From positions 18,267,729 to 18,331,728 of the forward strand of contig CM060950.1 of assembly GCA_030765055.1 (NCBI GenBank): a DNA stretch of 64,000 bases, in the 5' to 3' direction. This stretch comes from Mantis religiosa (lineage: Eukaryota > Arthropoda > Insecta > Mantodea > Mantidae). The notes below the pieces were generated by a model that worked only from the letters and a program-made list of their open reading frames with translations, did no database searches and was not told where the DNA came from. Of this stretch, positions 1 through 10,549 are shown piece after piece. The translations under genes and the position numbers were made by a program. The stretch's first letter is position 1. The number at the start of each line of letters is the position of its first letter.

Positions 1-1108
1 TGGTGAAGAAGGTGATGTGCTGTAAGAATTTTGCAGTAAACATGTTAGTATTTGAGGAAAAGGCAGTAGCAAATGAAGGCGATGCCAGTGGTCTTGTAGA
101 AGAATATGTTGCTGATACAACTGATGAGGAGCACCCCTTATAGAAAAACAGACCTGAGTAAAAATACTTCTGTGGTAAAAAATTCAAATGGTCATCTCTG
201 AGAAAATGAAATAAAGTGTGGCAAAGTAACACAATCTGTTCTTCATCTTGTGAAGCCCGTCATAGAAACAAACCATAATGTGACAGCAGATAATTGGTTT
301 ACATCCATTGAACTCATCTATGAGTTGGAAAACGGGAGGGTTGACATTGCAACACTGTTGTCAACACTTCCATGAAAGGAATTACTTTATGGTGCATTGG
401 TACAGAGGTTGCCAGCAAATGGCTCTCATTTATTTGGGGGAACAAACATGCGAGGGGAAGAATGAAAAAGAACAAACAAGAAATACCTACAAAGCTATTT
501 CCCTCAAGAAATAAACCAGAAAATTCAGTTATGTATGGATTCACAAATGGTAGCACGTTGATATCTTTTGTACCAAAGAAAAACAGTGCCATTTTGCATA
601 TCTCATCTATGCACCATACAATATGTACAGACAATGGAACCAAAAAACAGATACTGTGCAGTTTTATAATGAAACTAAAGGAGACGTTGATGCTTTGGAT
701 GACAAGTGTGTAAATTATTCAACAAGTCGACGTTCCAAGCGCTGGCCATTGGCTGTGTTCTTTACACTGTTCAGTAATAGCCTAGTTAATGCTTACATTA
801 TCTTTAAGTCGTCTCCAGGAAATCCTGACCAAAGCAGACTTGATTTTGTGAAGTCTTTAGTGCGAAAAATGATTGAGCCACAGCTGAATGCAAGATTCCA
901 AAATGGACAACAAAACTCTTCCCACAGCAGCCAAACAGTTGCAGAAACAAGTAAGATGTGGCATGTACCCTAGAATCAAAGATAGAAAGACAGTAATTAC
1001 ATGTGCTGAGTGTGAAACTCTGATCTACCCAAAATGTGCATTGAGCATGTGTGAGAATTGTGCCAAGTAAAGTGTTCAAAAGTGCTCTAATGTATTCTTA
1101 GCAAAACA
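1..1108 (+). pseudogene. piggyBac-like transposase remnant
   Basis: A decayed piggyBac-family transposase (cut-and-paste DNA transposon enzyme, TTAA targets) is spread over three frames. Around 275-320 the translation reads VTADNWFTSIELIYELE, the conserved DNWFTS block of the catalytic core. Near 470-650 come KQEIPTKLFPSRNKPENS and FVPKKNSAILHISSMH. Near 655-895 comes VQFYNETKGDVDALDDKC followed by RRSKRWPLAVFFTLF and a C-terminal helix. A cysteine-rich tail (CGMYPR, CAECETLIYPKC, CENCAK) ends at 1068, as in the C-terminal RING-like finger of the family. Frameshifts near 345 and 640-700 and the missing N-terminus (outside the window) make it non-functional. The 3' part of the element was probably interrupted by the Penelope dimer that follows. 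Confidence 0.85.
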
Positions 1109-1205
1109 AAATGTTAATTACAATTCCTTTCTTGGAAGTGTTGAAAACAGTGTTGCTATAATAAATTAAATTTAAAGGGAGTCGATTAATGACACTAAAC
1201 AACAC

Positions 1206-1790
1206 TTAAATTTTTCTGGAACATGTTTCCGAGACTTTGCCTCCATCCTCAACCAGCCATCGACTGGTTCTCATTGGTGTAATTGATATTTTGTCATAGG
1301 TCTCCTCTGGTGGCGGTTCCAGGAACTTGCTGAACAAATCTTTCTGAGGGATGTCGAAATTGAAGACTTTGTTCCTATTTTTTGAAATGAAGATTTGTTT
1401 TCCTGATGTATGTTTTAGTAGTTTTGGTTCTGGATTTATGTTGTGGTTTTTTCCCCCCAAAATGCATGGCAACTGCTGATTTTTCTAATTGTTTATATTT
1501 TATGTTTCTAAAGAGTTCCTTTGCTCTTGTTTCTAAATTTCTTTTGGTTTTTCCAATATAAATTTGACTATAGTCACTGCATTCAATTTGATATATACCA
1601 GATTTTTTGTTAGATGGAATGGCATCTTTGATGTTTGAGCAAATTAGGTTTTTTAAGGAGAAATGGTTGATTGATGCTAGTTGAATGTTTCGTTTTTTGA
1701 AAACTTTTTTGAATTTATCAAAGGCTCATGGATGGTAAGTGAAATTTTTGAAAATCATATTAGTTTCTGTAGCTGAGAGGGTTGTGGTGA
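1206..1790 (-). pseudogene. Penelope GIY-YIG endonuclease fragment, left arm
   Basis: This minus-strand arm encodes the same C-terminal protein as the right arm. The last 80 or so codons (1472 to 1206) read NHNINPEPKLLKHTSGK and later FDIPQKDLFSKFLEPPPEE and RTSRWLVEDG. Upstream, the GIY-YIG part is visible but frame-broken between 1480 and 1620. Compared with the plus arm it lacks a short ELSTCK segment. It is a dead duplicate carried inside the inverted dimer. Confidence 0.75.
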
Positions 1791-1796
1791 AGGAGG

Positions 1797-2430
1797 GTGA
1801 AGAAGCTATTAAAGGAAACCACAACCCTCTCAGCTACAGAAACTAATAGGATTTTAAAAAATTTCACTTACCATCCATGGGCCTTTGATAAATTCAAAAA
1901 AGTCTTCAAAAAACGAAAAATTCATCTAGCACCAGTCAACCATTTCTCCTTAAAAAACCTAATTTGCTCAAACATCAAAGATGCCATTCCATCTAACAAA
2001 AAATCTGGTATATATCAAATTGAATGCAGGGACTGTAGTCAAATCAAATCAAATTTATATTGGAAAAACCAAAAGAAATTTAGAAACAAGAGCAAAGGAA
2101 CACTTTATGAACATAAAATATAAACAATTAGAAAAATCAGCAGTTGCCACGCATTTTTGGGAAAAAAACCACAACATAAATCCAGAACCAAAACTACTAA
2201 AACATACATCAGGAAAACAAGAACTATCCACATGCAAACAAATCTTCATTTCAAAAAATAGGAACAAAGTCTTCAATTTCGACATCCCTCAGAAAGATTT
2301 GTTCAGCAAGTTCCTTGAATCACCACCAGAGGAGACCTATGACAAAATATCAACTACACCAATGAGAACCAGTCGATGGCCGGTTGAGGATGGAGACAAA
2401 GTCTCTGAAACATGTTCCGGAAAAATTTAA
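1797..2430 (+). pseudogene. Penelope C-terminal thumb and GIY-YIG endonuclease, right arm
   Basis: The ORF begins in the RT-thumb/linker region (TYHPWAFDKFKKVFKKRK), then enters a GIY-YIG nuclease: GIYQIECRDCSQ at about 2000-2035, then IYIGKTKRNLETRAKEHF with the family's YIG, R and E positions. A frame change at about 2040-2060 separates the GIY half from the YIG half. In Penelope-like elements this nuclease nicks target DNA for priming. The remainder (HFWEKNHNINPEPKLL and onward) is the conserved C-terminal extension. The RT domain is absent because the arm is 5'-truncated at the palindrome centre. Confidence 0.85.
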
Positions 2431-2492
2431 AAGTAAGCGTTGTTTTGTGTCATTAATCGACTCCCTTTAAATTTAATTTAAAATGTTAATTA

Positions 2493-3272
2493 TTGGTTAT
2501 ATTCATTATGCTAGATGGTATTACATAAGTTATCAGTTTTAGAAATGTTTTCTGTCTTAAAAGCTCAGTGTTCCAGTTTTACACTCTTATTTACCTTGTC
2601 CAAATGCGAACCATAGAACTTCTGTGTTTGTTATTGTTTGCCAAGAAATATGATATGTTGATTATACTTCTCTTCTTATATCATTTCAGTATTGCATTGA
2701 TATTTATAAACATTTCCATGTCAGCCTTAAGTTCTGGGGTTTGTCTAACCCCACCTCACCAGATTCATTTCAAAAAACTTACATCACCAGTTATGGGCTA
2801 AGGATAAAGTTCAATTTTCCCCTCAGAAAATCAGAGGCTACATCTGTAGCCAGGCTGGCTATTTTAACGAAGCTAACATTTAAGTGTTCGTTAATCTTTG
2901 CAGAGTTTAGCTGAGAAATAGTATGACTCTCATCAGATTTATAATGTTGAGGCATTATAATTGGTGCTCAGAATTCTCAAAATAATTTCTTCTGAAGGAG
3001 GCATGTATATCAGTGTACCATGCTGTTTCAATGCTGTTGGTCATTACATTCCACCTTTCTGCTACTTTCCCTATGTTGAAGAGTAGAATAGAATACTTGA
3101 TTCGTCACATTACACTTGCATAGTTCAGCAATGCTAATAGATTGACAACTTGTCAAGATTTAAGTTTAAAATTAAAAAAACTATGAACTAGGACTACAAT
3201 ATTTACTTAGTAAAGCAAAGAAACATCAAGTATGCATAATATGTAGATTTCCCAAAATACACCAAGACACAC
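2493..3272. other. AT-rich intronic stretch without recognised gene
   Basis: About 780 bp between two Penelope dimers. Both strands have only short ORFs with no recognised motif. The first part may be the 3' remainder of the piggyBac relic interrupted by the upstream dimer. It belongs to BicC intron 3. Confidence 0.5.
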
Positions 3273-3613
3273 TGAGATCACATATATACAAATATAATAA
3301 TTCACAACTTAAAACTTCACTTATCTTATAAGAAATGATGATAATTCTTATAAATTCTCCAGGATAGCAATTTCATGTAAACTTACACACATCTTCAGCC
3401 AGAAACAAAGCTGTCGCCATCGTTACGAACGCTAGATGTCGATATGTTCTTGTTAGTACTACCAAAATCTGAAAATAAAACAAATTTAAAAACAATCTAC
3501 TGCCAGTATTTCAAAATTCATTATGCAATATTTGTTCTTTAAAATAAATATATTTTCCCAAACCATTAAATCTATCGGGTCATTTAATTGTTTTAATAAT
3601 TTAACTTCTGGAT

Positions 3614-3805
3614 TTATTTCATGGTTAAATGACCAAAAAAATGATCTGCTACAGCTGATTTATCAGTCTGTTTATACTTAATGTTATGAAAATGTTCTTT
3701 CATTCTGGTTTCTAAACTATGTTTTGTTTTTCCAACAAACTGATAAATACCAGATTTTTTAGTAGGAATTTTATCTTTTATAGAGAAATGAAATAAATGT
3801 TTCAT
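3614..3805 (-). pseudogene. Penelope family C GIY-YIG fragment, left arm
   Basis: The minus-strand reading frame gives KHLFHFSIKDKIPTKKSGIYQF, then jumps directly to VGKTKHSLETRMKEHF. The stretch between GIY and YIG that is present in the right arm is deleted. The following NIKYKQTDKSAVADHF is conserved with families A and C elsewhere in the window. The nuclease is internally deleted and cannot be active. Confidence 0.75.
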
Positions 3806-3918
3806 ACTATATTTATTTTGAGGAACTAAAGTTATACCAAACTCTAAAAATTTTTTTAAAATTATAATCGTCTTATTTTTCTAAGGGTAGAAATATCATT
3901 AACAAACAGTCTTGATAT

Positions 3919-4529
3919 TTGAATTTTTCAATTTTTTTATTTATAAAGTCTATTAAAACCATTAAAGCAGTATTAATAATGTTTATACTCTTTATTAAAT
4001 TCATCTTTATTCATTTAGCCTTTTTTTATGAATTTAATAAAGAATATGAACATATTATTAATACTGCTTTAATTAATGGTTTTAATAAAGACTTTGTAAA
4101 TAAAAAAATTGAAAAATTCAAACAAAAAACTGTTAATGATATTTCTACATTTAGAAAAATAAAAGACAATTATAATTTAAAAAAAATTACTTACCATCCT
4201 TTGTTAATAAACATTTTCAAAAATTTAAGGAATTTGATATAACTTTAGTTCCTCAAAATAAATATAGTATTAAAAATTTATTGCATTTCTCTATAAAAGA
4301 TAAAATTTCTAGTAGTAAAAAATCTGTTATTTATCAGTTTAATTGTTTCGATTGTGATACAGTTTACACTGGAAAAACAAAATGTAATTTAGAAACCAGA
4401 ACCAGAGAACATTTTCGTAACATTAAGTATAAAGAAACTGATAAATCAGCTGTAGCAGATCATTTTTGGTCATTTAACCATGAAATAAATCCAGAAATTA
4501 AATTATTAAAAATTAAATGGTCCGATTGA
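3919..4529 (+). pseudogene. Penelope family C thumb and GIY-YIG fragment, right arm
   Basis: Two overlapping frames cover this arm. The first (to about 4242) has INGFNKDFVNKKIEKFKQ and KKITYHPLLINIFKNL, matching the post-RT thumb region of Penelope proteins. After a frameshift, 4281-4529 encodes HFSIKDKISSSKKSVIYQF, CFDCDTVYTGKTKCNLETR and KETDKSAVADHFWSFNHEINPE. The usual GIY and YIG triads are changed to VIY and YTG. It is a relic of the element's endonuclease. Confidence 0.8.
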
Positions 4530-4879
4530 TTTAATGGTTTGGGAAAATATATTTATTTTAAAAAACGAACATTGCATAATAAATTTTGAAATACCGGCAG
4601 TCAATTCTGTTTTTAGATTTGTTTTATTTTCAGATTTTGGTAGTACTGACAAGAACATATCGACATCTAGCGCCCGTAACGATGGTGACAGCTTTGTTTC
4701 TGGCTGAAGATGTATATAAGTTTATATGAAATCGCGATCCTGGAGGATTTATGAGAATTATCATCATTTCTTATAAGATAAGTGAAGTTTTAAGTGACAA
4801 ATTATTATATTTGTGTATATTTGTTTGCTTCACTGTTAATAGCTTCATATTTTACATATTTATTGAAATCACAGTTCAT

Positions 4880-6245
4880 CATCCATGTATTTCTTGATTG
4901 AATAGTACACCTTACTGTCACAAATTTTTACAAGACTTTTTGAAGAGATTTTGGTTTAAGTTTTCCCTAAATGTTTGTGGCAATTTATTATGTATTTTAA
5001 TTCCCATATAATATGGACTTTTTTCAAGCAGTGCTGACCTATGAGCTGGATATTTGATGTCTGTTTTTGTTCTTGTGTTGTGTTCATGTTGATTTTTTAG
5101 AAAACTTATAATTATGTACATACAAAACTAGTTTGTGTATATATAGGCAGGGTTGCGTTAAAATTTTCAATGTTTTAAACAGTGATCTTCAGGAAGCTCT
5201 ATAACTTGAATGGGACATTATCAGAGCTAGGAAGTTCGTACCAATTTGCTTGAGCAGTGTTAGAGTGGTCAGGCATGGCTACACAATGCAGCGCTACTAG
5301 CAAGGGCAAGGTTTATCGTAGAATGCAACTCATTACTGCAAAACAGGTGTAACTGCATGACACAGAGCACGTTGGTAGGAAGGAAGACATTCGAATAACA
5401 TCTTTGTTGTGCTTCAAAAATGAGCAACTAAATTTGCTGTACAACCATTGTATGTTTTCTAGAAGTGTACTTATTCATGTCCTTATTTACTTCATTATTT
5501 ACATATACATTTCTTTGGAATACTTCATAAAACATGGAAAAAAGAGAAGCCAGATCGAGAAACTAAATTAGCTGAAATCATTAAAGAATTTGCAACAGAT
5601 TATCAATCAACGAAATCTTGTTTTACGGAACGTAGAATGAGTTTTTCATTTGAAAGGCTTCAGCGGTACATTAGTTTTAGTAATACAGCCACAGATGAAT
5701 AAATATGTAGTAACATTCCTGCTTTGGCATTTTGTGAGAGTCTTCAGATACTTAAGAAATACATTTTATTATTTGGATGTTATTTTACATTAGATCAGGA
5801 AATGTTACAATCCGCGTTATAATTGCTTGGGTGTTGCCACAATGTGTCTATTTAAATAATGAGATCAGCCAGAGACAAACCTGCATGTACTATATAAGAA
5901 GTTGTATGTTGTACATAATGATATAAATAGATGTGCATTTACAAGTTTCTCATAAGTCTTTTTTTTTTCTGGGCAACCGATTTCAATGTCTCTCCACTGT
6001 GTGTTTCTTATCTATGACTTGTTTGGATGCTGGGAGAAGGTTGCTTGCAACCTGTATAGGAAACGGCGAGTGGTACGAACTTTCTAGCCCTGATCATTAA
6101 GTATAAGATTCTCTTTTGAATTCAGAAGATTCTATCCCAACCTGTTGCATTTCCCCATATGGTTATTCCATATGAAAGTACTGAATGAAAGTAACTGTAA
6201 TATACAATTTTCCTTGTTTCTAAATTTGATACTTGAGCCAGGCAG
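4880..6245 (-). pseudogene. CR1-like LINE 3' end, split by a DNA transposon
   Basis: Two minus-strand pieces belong to the C-terminal part of a non-LTR reverse transcriptase. The upstream piece (6245 to about 6122) reads TRKIVYYSYFHSVLSYGITIWGNATG, matching YFAYFHSLISYGIPLWGN in the better preserved LINE at 37.9 kb. The downstream piece (5121 to 4918) reads FLKNQHEHNTRTKTDIKYPAH and KSPYYMGIKIHNKLPQTFRENL, the usual terminal block of such ORF2 proteins. The gap between them (5219-6098) is a piggyBac-like element, so this is one LINE end with a later insertion. Confidence 0.65.
5219..6098 (+). mobile_element. Internally deleted piggyBac-like element
   Basis: Terminal inverted repeats are visible: tcagagctaggaagttcgta at 5221-5240 and, on the minus strand at the right end, tcagggctagaaagttcgta. 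The right flank carries TTAA and the left flank TTA, as expected for the piggyBac TTAA target. Inside (5540-5900) a decayed reading frame gives ERRMSFSFERLQRYISFSN, then CYFTLDQEML, resembling the YLTIDEQ block. Frames are broken and the length (about 0.9 kb) is well below an intact 2-kb element. The distinct terminal repeats mean this is a different element from the relic at 1-1108. Confidence 0.55.
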
Positions 6246-6270
6246 GGCATGTTAAAACAAGAAATTTTTA

Positions 6271-6500
6271 ATTTATTAAATTTAAGGGCGAGTTGATTAA
6301 TGACACTAAACAACACTTAAATTTCCCAGAACACATTTCAGGGGCTACTTTGCTCCATTGTCAACTGGACATCAACAATGTAGGAATGTAGCCTCCAAAA
6401 CATGTTCTGGGAAATTTAAAAGTTTTTTAGTGTCATTAATCGACAAAACCTTAAATTTAATTTATTACAACAATACTGTTTTCAACACTTCCATCAAAGG
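6271..6500. mobile_element. Minimal Penelope family A inverted dimer
   Basis: Both arms contain only the last 80-100 bp of family A: a cgagttgattaatgacacta block on the left and its complement on the right, with Penelope GAACA-type ends facing each other through a centre near 6355. No coding sequence remains. The right arm retains the longer tail through ttcaacacttccatcaaagg. It shows that the inverted-dimer layout can be reduced to the terminal block alone. A clear target duplication was not found. Confidence 0.65.
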
Positions 6501-6582
6501 AAATATAATAATTTCTTTTCTATATAATTATTATTGTAGCTGCAGCAGTACTTCATAAACAATGCAACACTTTGTACAGGTA

Positions 6583-7436
6583 CAGTCCGGTGCACGGAAA
6601 TTTTCTGATGCTGTTGGTATCTCCTGGTGTGTTACTTTATATAATGTTGGCACAACCGTTTCACCATTCATGTTCTACACCAGTCCTGGCTGTGCCAATC
6701 TCTTATTGGTTTATATCAAAGTCCAATAACACAAGCAATGACCGATGAATAAGGTGCATAGCCGGGGTGTGTAGTGCAAGGGGGGGGGGGGGGGTAAGGA
6801 GAAATTTAACCTTAGTCGAACGATTGTCAACATCACCTCCTTGCTCTGATGTCATAGCTCGGAAACTGGGGAGAAGGACAAGGGGCGGTTTATAAGGAAC
6901 GGGGGTTCGTGGATTAATTACTAGAATATTATCATCTTTGTGTTTTCCTCCTATGTTTGTCTACATGACGAAAAAATGCTTTAGTATGCTCGGTATATTT
7001 TGTGTAGATAGGGCTTAAGTTACAGCTTTAAATTATTTTGTAATGAAATGAAATGAAATGAGTGGAAATAAATATGCACAATGTGGAGCTCAAGTTGATA
7101 CACATAATAAAACAGAAATCTGTTACATCCCTCATTCCCTTCCCAAGAAAACTGCACTAACCTGAGATGGTTCATTACTAGAAAAGGATGGGCAATCTGT
7201 TCCTGTCCTCAATAACCATTGATAAAATAATCAAAAGTCAGATGAGACGCATTCTGAATTATGTTTCAATGTAGCTTAAACTGTCTGGGCTTCTGGTTTA
7301 CCTCCGCCATCGCAAAACATAGGGCAGGAACACGCCTTCTTATCGCTGACAGGGGTTTGAACTGGAGCATGGTGCCATTCAGCTACCAACCTAAACAGCT
7401 GTTCCATATATCGGAAAGTTTCCGTGCACTGGACTG
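6583..7436. mobile_element. TA-flanked non-autonomous DNA transposon (copy 1)
   Basis: The ends are inverted repeats, CAGTCCGGTGCACGGAAA on the left and the complement of CAGTCCAGTGCACGGAAA on the right. TA lies immediately outside on the left and TG (a decayed TA) on the right. A second copy lies in reverse orientation at 39366-40181, which confirms the boundaries. The 854-bp interior has no transposase-like ORF, so it is MITE-like. The TA target and CAGT start suggest Tc1/mariner or pogo mobilisation. It carries a 15-base G run at 6780-6794. Confidence 0.75.
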
Positions 7437-7559
7437 TGCATGTTTGTGATTTATGAATTTTGGTGAATGAACAAAGTTTTATCCACTGGCTAGAGCACTT
7501 CATAGAAAACTAAAGACTAGCAAAACAAAGAAAAAATCTATTATTTTACTGGTACCATA

Positions 7560-7605
7560 TGTAGATAAGGGAGGCCAAGGGCCTACATGGCCTGTAGTGC
7601 CAACT

Positions 7606-7647
<42 letters not shown>

Positions 7648-7648
7648 T
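7560..7648 (+). repeat. LINE 3' terminus with (ATC)n tail
   Basis: A short block, ggcctacatggcctgtagtg, is followed by a perfect trinucleotide run, (ATC)n at about 7606-7648. The two large RNase-H LINEs in this window also end in a gcgc...gtagt-like block and a trinucleotide tail. I therefore read this as a severely 5'-truncated LINE end rather than an independent microsatellite. No coding sequence is left. Confidence 0.45.
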
Positions 7649-7689
7649 GTAGATGGCCTATTTAAAACTGCTTACAGCTGGACTTCTTA

Positions 7690-8180
7690 TAATGGGCCAG
7701 TTAGAACAATTGATAACTATTCAAGATGTTGCTGGGTAATTCAGTGTTGACCATCCCAAAATTGCTACTGTAAATAATGCTGTACAAGGCTTTAAAGCAA
7801 CTGGATTAGTTACACTCAATTCCCAAGTACTCAGAGTTTTCACTTTGGACCATTGAAAACCACGACCACATTAATACCTTAGTTGTTAATGTGGATGAAA
7901 CTAAAGTAGCTGGACTATATGATGCCTCTGAAGGTAATACAAATGACAATGAAGTAGCCTTAGCTGGACCATCCCTTACCTACTACTGTTCCTAAAGAAA
8001 GGAAACTGAGGAAAAAGTTGCATTCATTGCATATCACAAGTATCCCTATCTAAAAACAACTTTAGAAAGTAAACAGGCTGATAAGCAAGCCAAAGAGAAT
8101 AAAGAAGATTCCATAAGAAGATAGCTAAAAACAGATCAAAAGGAAGCTATGGAAAGGAAGAAAAAGCAAATGCAATAAAC
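7690..8180 (+). pseudogene. pogo/Tigger-like transposase C-terminal relic
   Basis: Around 7745-7835 the translation reads DHPKIATVNNAVQGFKATGLVTLNSQV. This matches the block following the DDE core of pogo/Tigger transposases, where ATVxNAVxGFxATGIxPxNPxVF is typical. The downstream lysine-rich tail (to about 8175) is also like that family but has many stops. The catalytic part is missing. It differs from the better preserved pogo-like element at 26451-35207. Confidence 0.5.
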
Positions 8181-8189
8181 AACCCTTTT

Positions 8190-8505
8190 ATGAAAAATTC
8201 CTTGGATTCCTATATAATGTGACTACGTGGGTTAAGTAGAATCAAAAGTCTGGTTTTAGAAGTTTAAAACACTTTATTGCAGTAAAACAGAAGCTTTGTA
8301 CAAACCTTGCAGCAGCAAAAAGACATGACATTGATATACAGCAGTCTTAAGTTCGACTCCATGCTTTGCCACACGTAAACAAACAAGAAATCACTGCAGT
8401 ACAGTACAAATGTCCACTGTTGCAATAACCATCACACAACTCAACTACACAACTGACTACTTCTCACTTTGCCATTATTTATTTAAAGAACTACAGAAAA
8501 GAATT
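8190..8505. other. No recognised feature
   Basis: About 300 bp without a supported ORF or repeat boundary. It separates the pogo-like relic from a LINE RNase H relic and could contain the upstream, unrecognisable part of that LINE. Confidence 0.4.
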
Positions 8506-8507
8506 AA

Positions 8508-8935
8508 ATTACAATGGATACCTGCAAATTGTGTAATTGCTGGAAATTAATCTGCTAATTTTCTTGTCTAAAAAGGTCCAAATTTAATTCAGAACAAAAA
8601 TACTTATCCTTTACATCCATAAGAAAACTAATTAAAAACAAACAAAGCCAATCAATATATAACAATGCCAAAGATAAAAAATGGAACATTTTAATTAAAA
8701 ACCTAGAAATTATTCCAGAAATCCGACGTAAAGCTACAGTAGCAAAATTTAGATTCCTTATGGAACATGATTATTTGGCCGAAACATTTACACAATAGGA
8801 ATTCATACAAGTCCAAATTGTCCTCTGTGCAACAAAGAGGAAAAGAATGAAAAACATCTTGTAACCTGTGAAGCCCTACCCGCCATATTGGAGAGCAAGA
8901 GAGCTAATGGCTTCATTACCAAAGCCTAGCATTTG
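8508..8935 (+). pseudogene. LINE RNase H and zinc-finger tail relic
   Basis: The frame at about 8508-8590 reads LQWIPANCVIAGN then KGPNLIQ. This is the last RNase H motif of I/LOA-type LINE ORF2 proteins, where WIPxHxGIxGNExAD is expected. Further on, TVAKFRFLMEHDYLAETF is followed by CPLCNKEEKNEKHLVTCEAL, the zinc-knuckle block that closes such ORF2 proteins. Stops interrupt both halves. The conserved H and the E/D of the RNase H motif are already lost. Confidence 0.65.
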
Positions 8936-9240
8936 AAAACAACAACAAACTTGTTGACCTTGTTTCTAAAATGCCGTAGACTTCAAGAAAAATTGCAGTG
9001 GCAAGAAAAAGATGGAACATTCTAGAGCCTCTCTCTTTCTTCCTCTTGGCAAGCATCCAGCTCTGCTGCCCACGTGCCCAGCTGTGGCTTTGCAGCAGCT
9101 CCACAACAATGCGATCGGTGACAATATCAACTTTATGCAAGGCAATATTGATTTCATTGAAGAACTAAGATCTGCAATGACTGTTAAAGATTTGGTATGC
9201 TTGTTCTCACCATTGTAAATGGGCCCATATTGCTTGTATT

Positions 9241-9466
9241 AGTCTCACTCTGGTAAAAGCAAAGTGCAAAGTAGATGGAAAGATAGACTGAAAAATTCAA
9301 TGTCATAAGCGGGAGTTGAACCATGGATCTCCTGGTCTCAGTTCGGTTGCTCTTAACCATTGAGCTACCTTGGCCAACATGTCAGCATGACAAATTCCCC
9401 AACTGATTCATGTTTTTCTTGGTAAACCATTAGGAGTTCTCAAACACATGAGACAACTACCTTAAT
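9241..9466 (-). repeat. tRNA-derived SINE-4, unit 1 (proximal part)
   Basis: On the minus strand a tRNA-like head reads gtagctcaatggttaagagc (A box) with ggttcaactcccgc (B box) downstream, followed by a body ending cattgaatttttcagtc. The same body and flanks recur at 15394-15690 and partly at 18485-18600. Unit 1 continues beyond this segment at 10037-10070 and 15320-15393. It is interrupted first by a Penelope dimer and then by a Jockey LINE. Confidence 0.65.
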
Positions 9467-10036
9467 ATTTGCGTTTGATTTATGAGTCACTATGTTTACA
9501 CTCAAACTTCACTTGTTGTATAATTGAAACGTTTTCAAGATCATTCGATTTCATCCTCAGCTGTTTGGTGACTAAATGAACCTTCCTCTTCTTCCACTAC
9601 TACGGAGCTCCAATCACTCTGCCATCTGGTGTTAGGGGCACTAAGTTTTAATACTTCATTTAATGCCAGGATTTCAAAATTTATAACTTTATCACAATTT
9701 TTGTTTATGAATATTTTTTCCCATAAACAAAAAAATATTCATAAACAAAAACCATGATAAAGTTATAAATTTTGAAATCCCGGCATTAAATGAAGTATTA
9801 AAACTTAGTGCCCCTAACACCAGATGGCAGAGTGATCTGAGCTCCGTAGTAGTGGAAGAAGAGGAAGGTTCATGTAGTCACCAAACAGCTGAGGATGAGA
9901 TCGAATGATCTTGAAAACGTTTCAATTATACAACAACAAGTAAGTGAAGTTTGAGTGTAAACATAGTGACTCATAAATCAAACTCAAATATGAAGAATAC
10001 TTCACTGTTAATAATGCTTCTGCTTTTAATATTTAT
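9467..10036. mobile_element. Penelope-like family B inverted dimer (copy 1)
   Basis: A 570-bp palindrome centred near 9723. Each arm encodes only the C-terminal end (INKNRDKVINFEIPALNEVL, then LSAPNTRWQSD) followed by the CTGAGGA-hairpin-GAAA block. A 12-bp duplication, aactaccttaat, flanks it at 9455-9466 and 10037-10048. The right arm carries about 48 bp more tail (to gcttctgcttttaatattt) than the left. The same asymmetry is seen in the second family B dimer at 42109-42693. Confidence 0.85.
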
Positions 10037-10549
10037 AACTACCTTAATGGCGATGTATTATGTTGTAAGTGCATTCCTGATCGGGAGTCGGTTGCAGGCA
10101 CTTGGACTGTACAACTCGTGTCTCATCGACTCACCCGCACCGTAGGCCAGTCACACACGTTGACTGTACAACGCGTGTGCTCGCCTGGGCCCAGCAGGAA
10201 AGCAGCAGCCCGGCGAAGCAGTGCCTTCTCCCTGTGCAGAATAGCCTGCGCAGCAGAGCCTTCATCTGCAGGCGCAGCACCTTCTCCTGCACTGGCAAAC
10301 AGCAGCAGCAGCAGCAGCCCAGCCAACCCTCTTCTGGCGGACCTTCTAGAGTTAGCTCGTAGACCTACTCCGCCAGCAAAAGACGAAACAGCCAGAACCA
10401 GAGTCAGCAAGTACTCGGGACAGACCGCCAGACTGACCACGACACTGCAGGCCCACAAGGTCGCAGCCAAGGGTCCTGACTTAGGTTGGGACCCGGGGTC
10501 CGCCCCACCTGGCGCGTCGCAAGGCGTCTGATCCTCTGTGGGGAGCCGG

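Larger units (their letters stand above)
1121..2479. mobile_element. Penelope-like family A inverted dimer (copy 1)
   Basis: Two 5'-truncated copies of one Penelope-like retroelement lie head to head, with GIY-YIG ends pointing outward. The left arm is on minus (about 1121-1795) and the right arm on plus (about 1797-2479), and together they form a palindrome of about 1.36 kb. The centre is at about 1790-1815, where an acaaccctctcagctacag block appears in both orientations. A 13-bp direct repeat, aaaatgttaatta, flanks the whole palindrome (1108-1120 and 2480-2492), so it probably inserted as one unit. Each arm ends with a GAGGAT-hairpin-GAAAC block followed by an AT-rich tail. No reverse-transcriptase catalytic motif is retained, so the copy is non-autonomous. 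Confidence 0.85.
3283..4863. mobile_element. Penelope-like family C inverted dimer (copy 1)
   Basis: A second, AT-richer Penelope family again forms an inverted repeat. The left arm is on minus (about 3283-4010) and the right arm on plus (about 4020-4863). The centre lies in an AT-rich stretch where ttaataatgtttatactctt reads back as the reverse of the opposite arm. Both arms end in a tcttataagataagtgaag tail, and the right arm runs further, through ttcactgttaatagcttc. Flanking tgagatcaca (3273-3282) and tgaaatcaca (4864-4873) look like a 10-bp target duplication with one mismatch. Both arms carry the CTGAAGA-hairpin-GAAA block near their outer ends. Confidence 0.8.

Noticed and set aside
2740..2800. 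Possible BicC exon 4 with a gtaagt donor on minus
   Set aside because: The sequence before the donor does not encode the expected KH1 continuation after LKIGAKSKKD and lacks an acceptor.
1121..4863. Long palindromes as assembly artefacts (folded reads)
   Set aside because: Arms differ by substitutions and indels, and target duplications surround the palindromes; artefactual inverted duplications would be nearly identical. Not excluded for every copy.
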